Shown: piece by piece, positions 41,096-53,672 of the stretch
How the letters are laid out: each line of letters opens with the position of its first letter
How positions within the stretch are numbered: position 1 is the first letter of the stretch
NCBI GenBank assembly: GCA_026075535.2
Contig: AP026539.1
Span: forward strand, 682,001 to 746,000
Reading direction: 5' to 3'
Origin: Tricholoma matsutake
Lineage: Eukaryota; Basidiomycota; Agaricomycetes; Agaricales; Tricholomataceae
Length of the DNA: 64,000 bases
Program-made: the position numbers and the translations under genes
The notes under the pieces: model-generated
Told to the model about the DNA's origin: nothing
The model's database searches: none
Seen by the model: the letters and a program-made list of their open reading frames with translations, nothing else

Positions 41096-43055
41096 GAAAG
41101 CGCCAGCACATCTGCCGATCACTGCCACTGTCACCACCAAACACTGATACTGACTCATCCACCGACAAAAGTACACCAACCATCACAATTAACCATCCCA
41201 ACTACTGGGCTGCACCACCTGCTGCTCGAACCAAAATCTCACCCTCCACACAACCCCTTGCTGAAGTGAAAGTCACAAAGATGAAGGAATGCCTGATGCT
41301 CACCACCAGAAAAATCACCCCTCTCATCATGCAACTGTGGACCCTCGCATGCAAACACTACAAGAAGCACGGTGGAAAGACAGACAATGAAATTGTCAGC
41401 TACATCACTGAGGGCATGTTTGAACCTTGCCTGGTGGCATGGTACCAAGCTGACCAAACTCGGATTGATGCCCTCTCCCTGGATGGATACCTTGGTGAGC
41501 TCTCCCAACTCATCCTGGAGAGGAACTGGGCCCATGACATCCTCAAAACCATCCTCTCCTGATCGCAAGGCGACCAAGTCTTCATTGACTGGAAAATTGA
41601 GATTGAGAACCTGAATGCCATCCTTGCCACCTCTGCACCAGCCAAGGCCCTGACCAAGGCCAAACTCGAAAATCAACTCCAATCCAACCTCCACCCTGAC
41701 TTGAGACTCAACATCAGTCTCAAGCCTGTCCTGGCCACTGAACTTGCCCCCTGGCCCTCGAGGTAAAGGAACACAATGACTGCATGCATGCAGAAGATGC
41801 ACACACCCAAAAACTCATTGATGCCTCCACCACTGCATGTGCCACATGCCGCGGCAAGAAGAAAGACCTACTTTCTCGACTAACTGACCCACCGGCAAAG
41901 AGAAACTCTCCCACTGCCAGCCCCAGTAAAACAAAACAGGTTGAGAAGAAACACCTCCCTGCTCTCACACTTGAAGAACAGGCAATCCTTGAAAAACATG
42001 CTGGCCATACACAATGCCAGAAATTGTACACCAGCCACAAGAACCCTGACTGTCCCATGAAAGCAGACAACACCTGGCCCGGTGCCGAGACATATGTCAC
42101 ACTCATGGCACTGGCAGTGGCAACAAAGGTGGCGGTGAAGGACAATGAAACTGACTCATACATCCCTCCCCCTGCTGATGTCTACTTTACTGTATCACAC
42201 CTATTTCCTACCCTCTATGCCACTGGCCCCCTCATCACCAAATTCCCCATTAAAATCTATCCACTGATGGACATTGGTTGCCCCTGCACAGTGATTAGCC
42301 TTGAACTCTGCGAGTGTCTCGGCCTCCAACATTATCCTCTCCCAAAAAGGGAAAATACCATGTTGTTGTTGACCCAGCAGAAAATCAACTGTGAGGAGTA
42401 TGTCAAATTAGAGCTGCAATCAGACCAGGGGATATGGAAATCAGGAGTCCACAAGATGAAAGTAAATAAGGGATTATCATTCCCCATTATATTAGGAATA
42501 CCATTTCTTTCATCAGAACAGATCGTGATTGATACCCATGAACAAACTGCCATTGACAAATGCTCCCATTTTGACCTCCTAAATCCACCCTCTCGAACAC
42601 CTCGGCCCCGGGGCAAACAACAGGTTACACCTCCACCAACACTAAAGAAAATTTGGACTCCAAAACCACCTACACTGAAAAACTCCGGAGCACCAGCACT
42701 TGCTGGATGCCTTCTCCCTGGACCCATCATGGCCGCCATGCGAGACCGCACTGAAGGCCTAGCATTCCAAGAACTCCTCAAAGAGAGAGATGCAAAAATG
42801 AAACTCAAATTCACCAACTTTGTCTCCCTGATAGCACCAAAGATATTCCTGGCCACATGTTCCACTGCATCCAACTCAAAGACCCCACCAAGGTCAACAA
42901 TGGTGAAGGATATGCAGCTCCCAAGAAATATCAAGAACCTTGGAAGAGACTGCTCAATGACCACATCAAGGCTGGCTGCATTCAGCCATCCTCCTCAGAA
43001 TTCATCTGACCAGCATTCTGCATGCCAAAATACATTGCTGGGGTACCTGACTTAA
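41096..43055 (+). pseudogene. Gypsy D gag and protease
   Basis: Reads STPTITINHPNYWAAPPAAR, then MKECLMLTTRKITPLIMQLW, LILERNWAHDILKTILS, then a stop at 41560 (TGA for CGA) and FIDWKIEIENLNAIL. A knuckle-like CQKLYTSHKNPDCP is near 42016. The protease has LMDIGCPCTVISLELCECLG (about 42262) with DIG in place of DSG, a variant also expected in some fungal gypsy lineages. The region PIILGIPFLSSEQIVID follows. A frameshift near 42830 joins the next frame. Confidence 0.8.
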
Positions 43056-45540
43056 CAGTTGACCCTTGGTGGGTGAATGACTACTGAGCACTCAACAGTA
43101 ACATTGTACGAGACAACCTCCCCCTACCCCGCATAGACAATATACTCGCTGACTGCAGGAAGGGAGAAATATTTGGCAAGATGGACATGACAAACTCCTT
43201 CTTCCAGACATGAGTACACCCTAACGACATTCACCTCACTGCTGTAAGAACACCATGGGGACTTTATGAGTGGACCATCATGCCACAGGGTGGATGCAAT
43301 GCTCTGGCCACACATCAGTGCCGAATGACTGATGGACTACGAGAACTCATCAGCAAGATTTGCCATGTGTATCTTGATGATATCATCATATGGTCACAAA
43401 CTCTGGAGGAACATGAACAAAACCATGCTGCCATTCTTGAAGCCCTCCAAAAAGCCAGTATCTACTGCAATCAGGCAAAATCCAATCTCTTTCCCACCAA
43501 ATTATGTTTCCTCAGTCATGTCATCTCAGGGACAGATATCAAACCTGACCCCCACAAAACTGACCAAATTGCATCTTGGCCACAACCAACAACTGCCACC
43601 AATGTCAGGGGGTTCCTGGGACTCACCAGATACATTGCCACCTTCCTTCTGGCACTCGCTGAATATACAAGCATACTCACACCACTCACCACCAAGGAAT
43701 GTGACTGGGAATTCCCCCCATGGACCGCAGAACACCAGGCTGCCTTTGAACACATCAAAGACCTGGTTCTAAGTGCTGACTGTCTCACCATAATTAATTA
43801 TGAAGACAAGGCATCAAACATCTATGTCACCACTGATGCCAGCGACTGCCAAACTGGCGCCATGTTGAGTTTTGGTGCAACTTGGGAAACTGCGAGACCG
43901 ACTCCTACCAACTCAACAATGCAGAGAAAAATTACCCTGTTCACGAGAAGGAACTCCTTGCCATTGTCAAGGCATTTAAGAAATGGAGATCCTACCTCCT
44001 CGGTGCCCATTTTGAGGTCTTCACCGACCACCGAACACTTGAATACTTCCAATCACAGAAGGAGATGTTGAGACGACAAATGAGATGGTCAATGTACATG
44101 GCTGATTTCAACTACAACATTACCTATATCCATGGTGAAGAAAACACCACTGCAGATGCACTATCCCACATGCCTGATGCCACACCAGATGCATGCCTCA
44201 CTGCCTGCGCGATCACGTACACATGCAATGCACTGGCTACACACACTGCTGGCATACTAAACATTGCTGTAGACCAGTCACTTCTCAATGCCATCATCAC
44301 TGGCTATGGGACTGATTCCTTCACCAAACAACTTATGAAGGATATTGATGTGAGGAGCATTGAAGGGGCAACCCTCACCGATCAACTCCTCTATGTTGGC
44401 CACCGACTTGTGATCCCACAAGATCTGAAGGTACGTGAACTACTCTACAACCTGGCACATGATACCTTGGGGCATTTTGGCTTTGACAAAAGTACGAATC
44501 CCTCTGTGGCTCTTATTACTGGCCAAACATGCACTGGGATTTGGAAAATGCATACATCCCATCATGCACCAAGTGCCAGTGGAACAAAAACTGGACCACA
44601 AAACCCACTGGTCCCTTGCACCCACTACCAGTACCTGACGACCGTTTTGACACTGTCACCCTGGATTTCATTGGCCCGCTACCAGAGGAGAATGGAAAGG
44701 ACACCATCCTAACAATGATAGACCTCCTCGGTGCTGACATATGCATCGCCGGCATTCACTCCTCATATACCACTGCCCAGGTTGCTGTTGTGCTCTTTGA
44801 CAAATGGTACTGTGAAAATGGCCTCATGCTACACCTCATCTCTGACAGAGATGCACGTTTCACCGCCGACCTTTGGACTGCACTCCACAAGCTCACTGGC
44901 GTTAAACTAAAAATGTCCACATCCTATCACCCCAAAACTGATGGCAGCAGTGAATGGACAAACAAAACCGTGAACCAAGCCATTTGGTACCATGCTGACA
45001 ACAACCAGAAGGGCTGGCTAGCTAAACTCCCCCATGTATGGTTCGCCATCATGAACACCATGAATGCATCCACCAGCTTCTCTTGTTTCCAACTCAAAAC
45101 TGGCCGATCTCCACACATCATCCTGCCTATTGCGCCCCTCACCAAAAATGCCACTGCTGAGCAGATCACTGCACATGACATCATTACATGTGTCCACCAT
45201 GATGTTCAGGAAGCACAGGACAACCTCCTTGGTGCCAAAAGTTGCCAGGCATATCATACCAATGAGCACTGGGTGCCGGAGGATGTCTACGAGATTGGTA
45301 ACCTTGTCATGCTCTCCACCAAAAATTGCCAGCACAATTACAAATGCAAAGGCAAAACACAAGTTGCCAAATTCATGCCATGACATGACAGCCTCTACAT
45401 GGTCACACCCTTCCCTGAACGCTCCGAATACACTCTCAAACTTCCCAACAACCCCAACACCTTCCCTGGGTTCCATGCACACCTACTAAAATGATATGTC
45501 CCCAATGACCCACTCCTCTTCCCTGACCGGTGATGATGCT
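43007..45540 (+). pseudogene. Gypsy D RT, RNase H and integrase
   Basis: RT: PWWVNDY then a TGA (43085, for CGA), [13 protein letters not shown] then a TGA (43211, for CGA), VYLDDIIIWSQ with GATGAT 43376-43381 intact. RNase H: VTTDASDCQTGAML, then a frameshift near 43893, NYPVHEKELLAIVKAFKKWR, DHRTLEYF. Integrase: LGHFGFDKS, a frameshift near 44492, YIPSCTKCQWNK, LDFIGPLPEENGKDTIL, ISDRDARFTADLW, YHPKTDGSSEWTNK. Three frame changes and several TGA stops make it inactive. Confidence 0.87.
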
Positions 45541-46880
45541 CAACCTGGAAACCCAAACAAAACCCACAAAAAGGCTTTGGATGGTATAACACAAGTCAGA
45601 GGAAGGATGTGAGGCCCTCTAGATGTCACCTGTCAGACCGACTGTCAAATAGTCATAAAACAACTGCTTGTCGAAGCAGTTCGAAGGTAAAAGAATGATT
45701 TTCGAGGAGTTGCAATGATTGTCGAGATGTTGCGATGATTTGTGAGATGTTGTGATATTTTTCAAGGTGTTGCAATATTTTTTGAGGTTTTGTCGGAGAA
45801 GGTTTGAGGAATTTCGAGTGCGCAAATATGTTCGGACTCAAGATCGGGGACTAGACGAGTAGTAGAAGCAAAGCAAAGGCAAATTGAGGGAAACAAGAGT
45901 GAAAATAGCATAATGCAAGGAATTTCGAGGAATTTCGAGGAAGTTTAGCATAAAACACCAAACTTCGGACTGAATAAGACTAAACCGAAATCTCAAATCA
46001 CTGTGATCTGGGAGGAAGACAATGACTTTCTTGTTTTTCTTTGTATCTAGTACATATTTTTATATAAAATAAAGAAAGTACCTAAAAAGGCTAGAGAACA
46101 TGAGGCAAACATGTGGAAAACTCGAGGCAAAGATAATAGAAGTATATCAGAACAATAAAGCGAGCCTAGAAGGGGTGAATATAACACATCATGAAGAAAT
46201 AATAAGAGAGAATAGCTAAAACCAGACTGTCCTTGTTATAAATTGAATAAAAGATTGGAAACTGCTTCGAGCAGATTGTATGGTGCACATGCGGTCGAAA
46301 TGTGTTCGATATACTCGATATAGTGTCCCATGTGTCCAGCATGCATCCAAAGATTGTTCGAACAGGAAATACTGTGTCCAACGATGTTTTTTGAGGTTCA
46401 ATGTTTTTCGAAGATTTTCGAAGATTCTTCGGACTTCATTCATGGCCCGATATTGGTAGCAATATTGTTCAACAATGGTAGGGGATACGTCTGGCATGTG
46501 TGCGATGATTATTTGGATAGCGATATAGTGTCCGATGTTGATTTTCGATGTTCGATGATTTTCGAAGTCGGTCGAGGAAATATCGGACTTGTTCGAAGGC
46601 CGATATCACTGCGATATTGCTCAGTACTGGTTCAGAAATCATTGACAATGTTCCAGGTGTATATCCTGAGCTGTACAAAGGTCAGGGGAGTTGTACTATG
46701 GCGGCTGAAGGCATACGAAGAATTTCGAGGTGTCGCAAAGAGTTTCGAAGCGTTGCAAAGAATTTCGAAGCATTCTCGTGACTTTGTAGAGCTTCGTAGA
46801 GCTTCGTAGAGCTTCAGAGGGGTTTGTATGGGTTCATAGAGCTTCGACAATGATCATAGATGTGTTTTCTGAGCTTGAAT
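45541..46880 (+). repeat. TTCGA-rich insertion in the gypsy D chromodomain region, containing R1 copy 2
   Basis: Gypsy D coding is lost after FPDR (about 45530) and returns as PIVTEDGTEEWYIDKIVDA (about 46915). The intervening 1.3 kb has no coding signal. It is rich in TTCGAG/TTCGAA words, with an AT-rich stretch near 46040-46080. 46277-46773 is copy 2 of R1. Exact insertion edges could not be fixed and no clear target duplication was seen. Confidence 0.6.
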
Positions 46881-47151
46881 GACAAGGTGGACCTATCACT
46901 GGGAGCCAGCTTGGCCAATACCAATTGTCACTGAAGATGGCACTGAGGAGTGGTACATTGACAAAATTGTGGATGCATGCTGACTCGGCAGGGGTGTACA
47001 ATACCTTGTCTGTTATGAAGGATATGGGAAAGAACACAATGAGTGGGACCCCAGCTCTGAAATGGCCGACACTGATGCCCTTGACCAGTGGGAAGATCAA
47101 AATGGGATGGAGGTCTGAGACCCACACAATCTTTTCAAGTGGGGAGGAGTG
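46881..47151 (+). pseudogene. Gypsy D chromodomain
   Basis: Translates as PIVTEDGTEEWYIDKIVDAC, a TGA (CGA decay), LGRGVQYLVCYEGYGKEHNE with WDP. The Y..V.KI.D / YLV.YEGYG / EWDP pattern is a chromodomain. Ends near 47118, followed by a purine-rich tract. Confidence 0.75.
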
Positions 47152-47660
47152 TAAGTCTGGCCTCACAGACTCACGACATTATGACAAGTTAATTTACCTA
47201 TGCCGCCATTACACACTTCCATGGCGCCGGCACAGCCACACACATCGCTGACACAACCACCCTTGCAGCCGGCACAGCCACCAGCGATAGCATAGCCACC
47301 TACGGTGCATAAACAACTCACCAACACCAGATATACCAATGTCTTTATTACAGTGAGTTATGGCCACCCTACACCACCAACACACTCCCATGGCACCAAC
47401 ACAGCCACACACATTGCCGACACAATCACCCTCGTCGCCAGCACAGCCACTGGCGAATATGACAACAACGACCGGTGACATGCATCCTGGCAATGGCACC
47501 ATACATCCTTATTACCCTTCTATCCACATCCAGCAGTGCTGACATTATTGTATTGATGTGGTACCTTCCTATTATGTGACTATGCCCAATGCAGCCTTCC
47601 CAAATCACACACTATGCTTGATGTGGCCTTTTACTTACATGGTCAATCTTTTTCTTATAT
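47152..47660 (+). repeat. Probable 3' LTR of gypsy D with an internal direct repeat
   Basis: Starts TGTAAGTCTGGCCTCACAG after the purine tract. It contains a direct repeat of about 168 bp period (CCATGGCGCCGGCACAGCCA near 47219; CCATGGCACCAACACAGCCA near 47387). The 3' end could not be fixed because no second LTR is visible. Confidence 0.5.
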
Positions 47661-47925
47661 ATTACTTATTTTTTATTCCTTAACCTTCGTTCCTACTTCC
47701 ATGCAATGAAGGTATACTAACTTCCTATTCTTTTATTTGTAGTAACTTATGGTTCCTACTTCCATGCAACAAAGATAATTTGATCCTGTCCTTCCAGTAG
47801 ACCTAAGTCTAGTGTAGGCTGCCAAACATGGCATCCTTCCAACTAGCATCAATGTAAAGAAGGGGAGGGAGGGTGCATTATTAAGCATTATAAAACTCAT
47901 ATTGACTTTATCAAGCAGTCAATGA
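47661..47925. other. AT-rich non-coding spacer
   Basis: No element or gene was recognised. It contains two similar T-rich blocks with CTACTTCCATGCAA near 47693 and 47758. Confidence 0.3.
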
Positions 47926-47929
47926 GTGA

Positions 47930-48820
47930 TGAGTGACCTGCCAACCTCATCATAGTCCTTGACACTGACAGTCTTAGTGGCAAATTTCAGGCCACAGGTG
48001 AGCCAACATGTGTGGAAACATGTCTAACACTTTGAGATATTGTTGGGACATATGTGGGAGATGCCATACTGAACGAGATGACCACAGCATCAGCAGTAGC
48101 CTGATCATACAATACCATTCATGAAATCTCCCCTAGGGTACTGCCATGGGCCAGTATTACACCTGAGGTCCGCAGAGGTTGGCATATTATGGTCATGATC
48201 TCCAGTGGGTCGTCAGTCAGGCAGCCGATACACTGGGATTATATAAGCCAACTCTTTTCAAAGTACGTACTTCAACTTAGTGAATGCATTGTCAAAGCTG
48301 ACAAGATTTGTAGCAATCTTCTAGACCTTCTCATTGGGTTTGATGGCCATGAAGCCATGCCTCATGGTGTCCAGCCCTTGTCAGGGGTCTCATTGAAAAG
48401 GTTGCTATCCACGGCATAAATGCCGATCTCTGGCAGATGGTGTGTGACTCCCTGCTTGCGTTCTCTACCACTGTCACAATGAACACTGTCATCACTGTCT
48501 GCAAAACCAGTTGTGGGTTTATGGCATACCAAATCAGTATGCATTGGGGTGAGCAGCTGTTGGGGTATGGCTTTGCAAAGTGTGGTACACCTGACTGCAA
48601 GAGCAAGGAATGACTAGGACATATTATTTGGGAACTGAAGGAGAATACTGCAAGGATCAGGTGCAAAATGTGTAAGTGGAAGTCAAAGTCTGTGAAACTA
48701 GACAACCAGTCTTTTTTCATGAGGCTTAACAAGGCAAAAGCACCCTTATTATTCTACCACAGATTCCCTTCTCCTGCTGAACTGTCCACAATGTTCCTTG
48801 ACAAAAAGCTTTCCTAAATG
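47930..48820 (+). pseudogene. Degenerate host-like gene with paired Cys motifs
   Basis: Across frames the plus strand reads VLDTDSLSGKFQATGE, ITPEVRRGWHIMVMISSGSS then IHWDYISQLFSKYV, LLDLLIGFDGHEAMPHG, SGVSLKRLLSTA, a one-base shift near 48413, NADLWQMVCDSLLAF, CKTSCGFMAYQISMHWGEQL with LGYGFAKCGTPDC, then RCKMCKWKSKSV. C-x3-C, C-x4-C and C-x2-C pairs could form a zinc ribbon. Stops near 48089 and 48612 break it. I do not recognise the family. It may be a decayed host gene or a transposon-borne accessory gene. Confidence 0.4.
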
Positions 48821-48834
48821 ATGTAAAGAGAGTA

Positions 48835-49085
48835 GATTTGCATTAACATATATGCCCAGTCTTCTAGATCTACATTGGGACTTCCAAAATGACTTTCTGG
48901 CTTACTTCCAGTTTAAGAACTTGGGAACTAAATGGAATAGAAAGACTGGTCTTCTACACTTCTACAATAATATTTTCTGCACTGATAAAAAAAAAAAAAG
49001 CACTATATGGTTCTGGCAAGGTCATAGGGTTATCATAAACCATCCAGATTGCCATTGACTACAATTAACATCTCATATTTCTGCA
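48835..49085 (+). other. Short open frame, unassigned
   Basis: A 68-codon frame (48852-49058) has no recognised motif and contains an A12 run near 48988. It may be the tail of the preceding decayed gene (LRTWELNGIERLVFY in another frame). Confidence 0.25.
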
Positions 49086-49091
49086 AGGTGG

Positions 49092-49660
49092 GGGCCCATC
49101 CATATCAGATGCTGACTATGTCAGCACAGCACGTCCCCATGAAGAGGAGACACCAATGTGGTGGTTGGTTGGGAGAACTATGTACTAATGTCACACCCAT
49201 GCAACCATGACAGCCGCACTCAATGTCTTATGGTTACATGATGGACATGGGCCCATCCATGTCAGATGCCAACTACATCAGCAGAGCACCTCCCCATGAT
49301 GAGGAGATGCTGAGATGGTTGGTTGGGGAGAACTACATAAGCTATTTAAATGTTCAAACCACCCACTCAGCCATAATGGCTGAGCTTAACATCTCATGTT
49401 TTCACAGAGACATGGGCCCATCCACACTGGATGCTGACTATGTCAGCACAACACCTCCCCATAACAAGGAGATGCCAACATGGTTGGTTGGGGAGAAATA
49501 CATAAACTATTTGAGTATTTAAACTGCCCACTCAGCCATAATGGCTGAGCTTAACATCTCATGTTGCCACAGAGATGTGGGCCCATCCACATTGGATGCT
49601 GATTACGTCAGCACAACACTTCCCCATAACAAGGAGACACCAATGTGGTGGTGGGTGAAG
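49092..49660 (+). repeat. 165-bp tandem repeat with an open frame
   Basis: About 3.5 copies are marked by GGGCCCATCC at about 49092, 49249, 49414 and 49579 (spacing 157, 165, 165). The unit is 55 codons and two units read through in one plus-strand frame as MAELNISCFHRDMGPSTLDA, DYVSTTPPHNKEMPTWLVGE, KYINYLS. Translation would give a 55-residue repeat protein, but an ordinary minisatellite is also possible. Confidence 0.65.
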
Positions 49661-49719
49661 AGAGGGAAAAAAAATCAACTATGCATCACCACAAGCAGCT
49701 ACATTGGGGTTCAATCATT

Positions 49720-51060
49720 TTGAAGATTTCATTCATGAACAAGAGGATACCAAAAATCCTGAGCTGGAAGATACTGTAAAAAATGCAGCTACAGATGATG
49801 GGAACAAGTGAATCAGACGAGGAGCCTGAGGATCATGGGGTGGGGACACAGACAAAGATGCAGCTGAAGTGTGTTGGGTGGAGGACGTTTGATGAGCATT
49901 GTGCAATGTGTGACATGGCATCTTCTAATCTCTGCTTCAAATTGTTTCCATCAAATTCACCAAATTGCGTCCTTCTTGCCACATCTCCCTGGCATCGACT
50001 TCAATGTCCAGTTCAATGATTGCCATGTTTACAATTACCTTCTACACCACGTTCATGTAGCCTGCCTGTCTTTTTACTTTTTATTTTCCCTTTGCAAGCT
50101 CCATGATCCTCCATCCAGCAATATGAACTGTCAGGTCCCTCCCCATAGTTTAAGTAGACTCAGATGAAGCAAGGTTCAGATGAGGGAACCTCAGCATTGG
50201 GCGATGTCACTCCAACAATAACTAGGTTCAGCAGGATTCCTGGGACATGGGTGAGTGCACCGTTCTGTATCATTTGGCTTGCCACACACTGACATCCATC
50301 TCACAGAGTTTTTTCCATTGGCTTAAAATCACTCCTGACTGCTACCGCTGGCCTCACCTACTTATGTATCCCATACATCAACTTTCCCCATCTCTTTTTA
50401 TGATTGAGACTAATCATTTTTCTCTCTTTCAGTTGGTGGCCACGTTGGGGCTTCTTGATTGATGAGCTTACATTTTTGGGTGGCTGGTGCTAGTTTGGGA
50501 ACCCTTGAACTGGTTATAAGTCAAATCTATGCAGTGTTATTCAAGAGAGTGCTAGGACTGTTTTTCCGCTGTGCATGGCACACTCTACCATAGTTCTGTA
50601 TTCAATAGTCTCAATTACATCAATTTTGCTTTATTTTCATCTCTTCAGTTAATGGTTGAAAGGATTAGATATTACCAGCTATGAGCTTACAGTGAGCCCA
50701 GTGCCTGGACCTGTATAGATAACCCCGAAATTGCACAGAACTGGACAGAGCTCCATAGATGTAAGGCAGCTCTGTGGAGAACTGTGCATGACATAGACCC
50801 ATTCTGTGGTGTCTGGCACTATGGATGTCTGCAGGTGGCTATGCAGAGCTGTGCAGACAGTGAGGAGAGGATCAGGGTTTGCTGATGGAGGTATTACTAT
50901 CATGGCTGTCCAGTGATCAATGTCAAAGGCTGTTTTGCCCGCTGGAAGTTGTGATCTTGCACCCAGGATGAAGATGTATAGTAGTTACATAGCTTGCATG
51001 TATGTAATATCATCTGGCAATTCTCAGACCCCTGGCATTCAGTGATTGGACCATGCCAGT
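49720..51060. other. Non-repetitive region with coding-like scraps
   Basis: A short acidic frame after the tandem repeat (FEDFIHEQEDTKNPELED, about 49725) and several short frames show no known motif. No introns or element ends were found. Confidence 0.3.
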
Positions 51061-51061
51061 A

Positions 51062-51088
51062 ATATACTACTACTACTACTACTACTAT
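51062..51088 (+). repeat. (ACT)n microsatellite
   Basis: About eight perfect ACT units follow AATATACT. Confidence 0.9.
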
Positions 51089-51251
51089 TGAACAATTGCC
51101 CATGCTCGCGGAACCACGGAACTGGCAGGTGGAACAGGTGGAACAGGCTTGAGTAATACTTTGCATGGTGAAGTATTATAGTCAGGTGGGTACCGGTCAT
51201 CATGGGGAGTGTGGCATGACAACAGAGGGATTGGTACGGGTTATATATTCC

Positions 51252-51350
51252 ATGTCATTATTTACGCTATGACCTTTCCCCCTCTTCTGAGCATGAACCA
51301 CTGTCATTGTTTATGCTATGACCTTTCCCCTTTGCTGAGGATGGACTGCT
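51252..51350 (+). repeat. Tandem duplication, about 49-bp period
   Basis: ATGTCATTATTTACGCTATG and CTGTCATTGTTTATGCTATG each continue ACCTTTCCCC. The differences are mostly C/T or G/A. Confidence 0.6.
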
Positions 51351-51354
51351 TGGC

Positions 51355-53030
51355 AAAAAGTTCTGAAATCCACTCAAGGACTTCCTACAATGTCCCTCCA
51401 AATGCCCATGACTTTTCCCATGGCAATCAGTAAGCAGAAAACAAAGTTCCCAGACTCCAGAGGTGGAGTAAGACCACTTAGCTTGATAGGCTGGGGACAG
51501 GTGCTTGGTCATTGTCATCATTTAGGGCTCTTTTACTTACTGTTCCTTTCGTCGATGTTGTGTTGGCACTGCATAATGGATTTATTGGATTCATATATAT
51601 GCAAAGCTTGAGAATGATATGAGGTAGGAAGTCTTGGAATGGAGGTTCACTGCTGTCAGTGGAATCCTGGTGTTTTGGTGCCTTATAAGTTACCAAAGAC
51701 ATGGCAGATAAGGTTTCCATTGACACTTACAGGGCTCAATTTGATTGAGGGGAACTACATGCAAATGTGTATACCATCAAGGGTAGAAAATAATATTTGC
51801 AGACATACAGTTTCTATGCACTGATAGGAAACCTTTGGCTTAAGTCCTGTGAGACTTTATGTTCAAAGAGCCTATCAAAAATTTCCAGCTCCAGCTGCTC
51901 TTTACCCTTGGTACTCCCCCAGACCTCTTGTCTCAACAGATCAAAACCACCATCACCAAACACATCCTCATGGTCCCAGGTCAGCTCTCCTGCACCTTTG
52001 ATATGTTTCAGGACTCCTTGCAGGAAGTGGTCACAGAAGAGTTCATCAAGCGGGCAGATTGTCAGGTCTGCAATATGATTGAGATGGAGCACTAAACCAT
52101 GCACATCATCTAAGCCATTGATGAACACAGGGATACAATAATTGTCCTAAAGGTTTAGAAATTAAAATTGGGCTGTAGACAGGACTGCCCAAAATCAGGG
52201 CACTCATGTCAGGGTTGACGCTGAATTCATAATTATCCCAACTATCATGCATGTCACTCTGCAACATAAACACATTTTGCACCAATGACCGATGTGGGTG
52301 CAGGATTGGTGATGAGGTGATGGTACTGTTTTCTTGACCACTGGAGGCAAGTCAGTGACCATGCAAGTGTTTGAGCTCACTTCATCAACATGGGCACGAG
52401 GAAATCTCTGGGCAGCCTTAAGCTTAACCCATGTCGCAAATCTGCACCCTGTGACCAAACATTTCCTATCCCTCTCTCATGTGCAGTTATGGTAGTGATC
52501 TTGCTGAACTTTATTTCTTAGATTTCATTCTATCTGTTGATGGTAGAGGACTCACCCAAGCTGGTGTGTTAGAATGTGTGGGTTTGCGTGGACGTGCTCT
52601 TTCTTCAGTCAGAGCAACTGGACAGGGCCCCCGTCTGGAGCACAGTGAATATGTGATGGATCATAATACCGAAATGGAGGTTACTTGCCTTGCTGAAGTA
52701 AAATGTAGTCCCCCCCAGCAGGCACTATCTCAGAACCATGGTTTGGACTGGTTTCGTCTAAATCAAAAATCACTCACCGCTGTTCTGTCTGGATTAGAGA
52801 ACTCAACCACAATGAAAAGGTTATCCAAGAGATTGAGCCATATTACCAAAAGCCTAGAGCCCATGAGCAGGATCTGATGTCTGGAGATTTGGTCGAGGTC
52901 TAACCTGCAAGCAAGTTCCCATCAAAATCTTGCAGTGTCACGTTAAGTGTCTCAAGTAGGAGGGAACCCAGGGACATCAAAAAATGGTGGTTGCAGTGCG
53001 AAGCAGAAGAATAAGAGCAAAGGAAGGATA
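51355..53030. other. Region of short unrecognised frames
   Basis: The longest plus-strand frame is 52479-52877 (132 codons, LAELYFLDFILSVDGRGLTQ). Others are at 51859-52095 (LMVPGQLSCTFDMFQDSLQE). They look like coding fragments with shifts but match no family I know. No LTR, TIR or transposase motif was seen. Confidence 0.3.
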
Positions 53031-53034
53031 GTGG

Positions 53035-53345
53035 CTTAGACTGCAAGTCACAATGGTAGAACACCTGCAGTACTAGTACTTAGTCTCGCTGGGACAAATC
53101 ATATGAGGATATCTATCATGTGTTTTCATTGTACTGTAATCTAATTGAGATACATGGTGTTCTCCTTGCACTAGGACCACCATCATGGTGTCCAGCGCCT
53201 GGCCTCTATGAGGCACAGGGAGACTAGTACCTTTGGGGAAGCAAACAAGGTGCCCTCTACTAATCTTAGTGGAGGAAATGGGATCCAAACCCTTTGCAGA
53301 CACCTGAGTCCAATCTGAGCCACCAAGCCACTGAATTGAGCTATA
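53035..53345 (-). repeat. SINE-like unit with a tRNA-related head
   Basis: On the minus strand GGTGGCTCAGATTGGACTC (about 53320) resembles an A box and GGGTTTGGATCCC (about 53285) a B box 35 bases later. The body runs to about 53060, where a second A-box-like word (plus-strand CACAATGGTAGAAC) lies. No A-tail or target duplication was confirmed. Confidence 0.35.
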
Positions 53346-53672
53346 CACATCTAAAAACCTAGCCTACCGCATTCCAATAAAACACCTCCCTCCTGACTAA
53401 CTACATGATACATGACACCTGAGAGTCTCCAGACCAACCTAGCTTATCACAAAATGGGCTTACCACCCCACCAAGGGGGTTCACAAATCAGAATCCCAGA
53501 CTGGTACCTGGTTAGTTAGTCCTGGCCGAAGGCCTCCAAAATTGTTTTTGGACCTCTCCATTTACAGGTCTTGGAATGCGATTTTGAAGGCTATAAGGAC
53601 TACTCAGATGTTGTACATAGCTATAGGAAATGAACAAAGTCCTTTAGCAGTAAAAAAGCCCCTAATTTAATG

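Larger units (their letters stand above)
41096..47151 (+). mobile_element. Ty3/gypsy element D, 5'-truncated
   Basis: Plus-strand gag, protease, RT, RNase H, integrase and chromodomain, followed by a purine stretch (GGGGAGGAG) and a probable 3' LTR at 47152. No 5' LTR is seen; gag coding begins next to hAT sequence. The chromodomain region contains repeat R1. A second, more decayed relative lies at 53673-56204. Confidence 0.85.
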
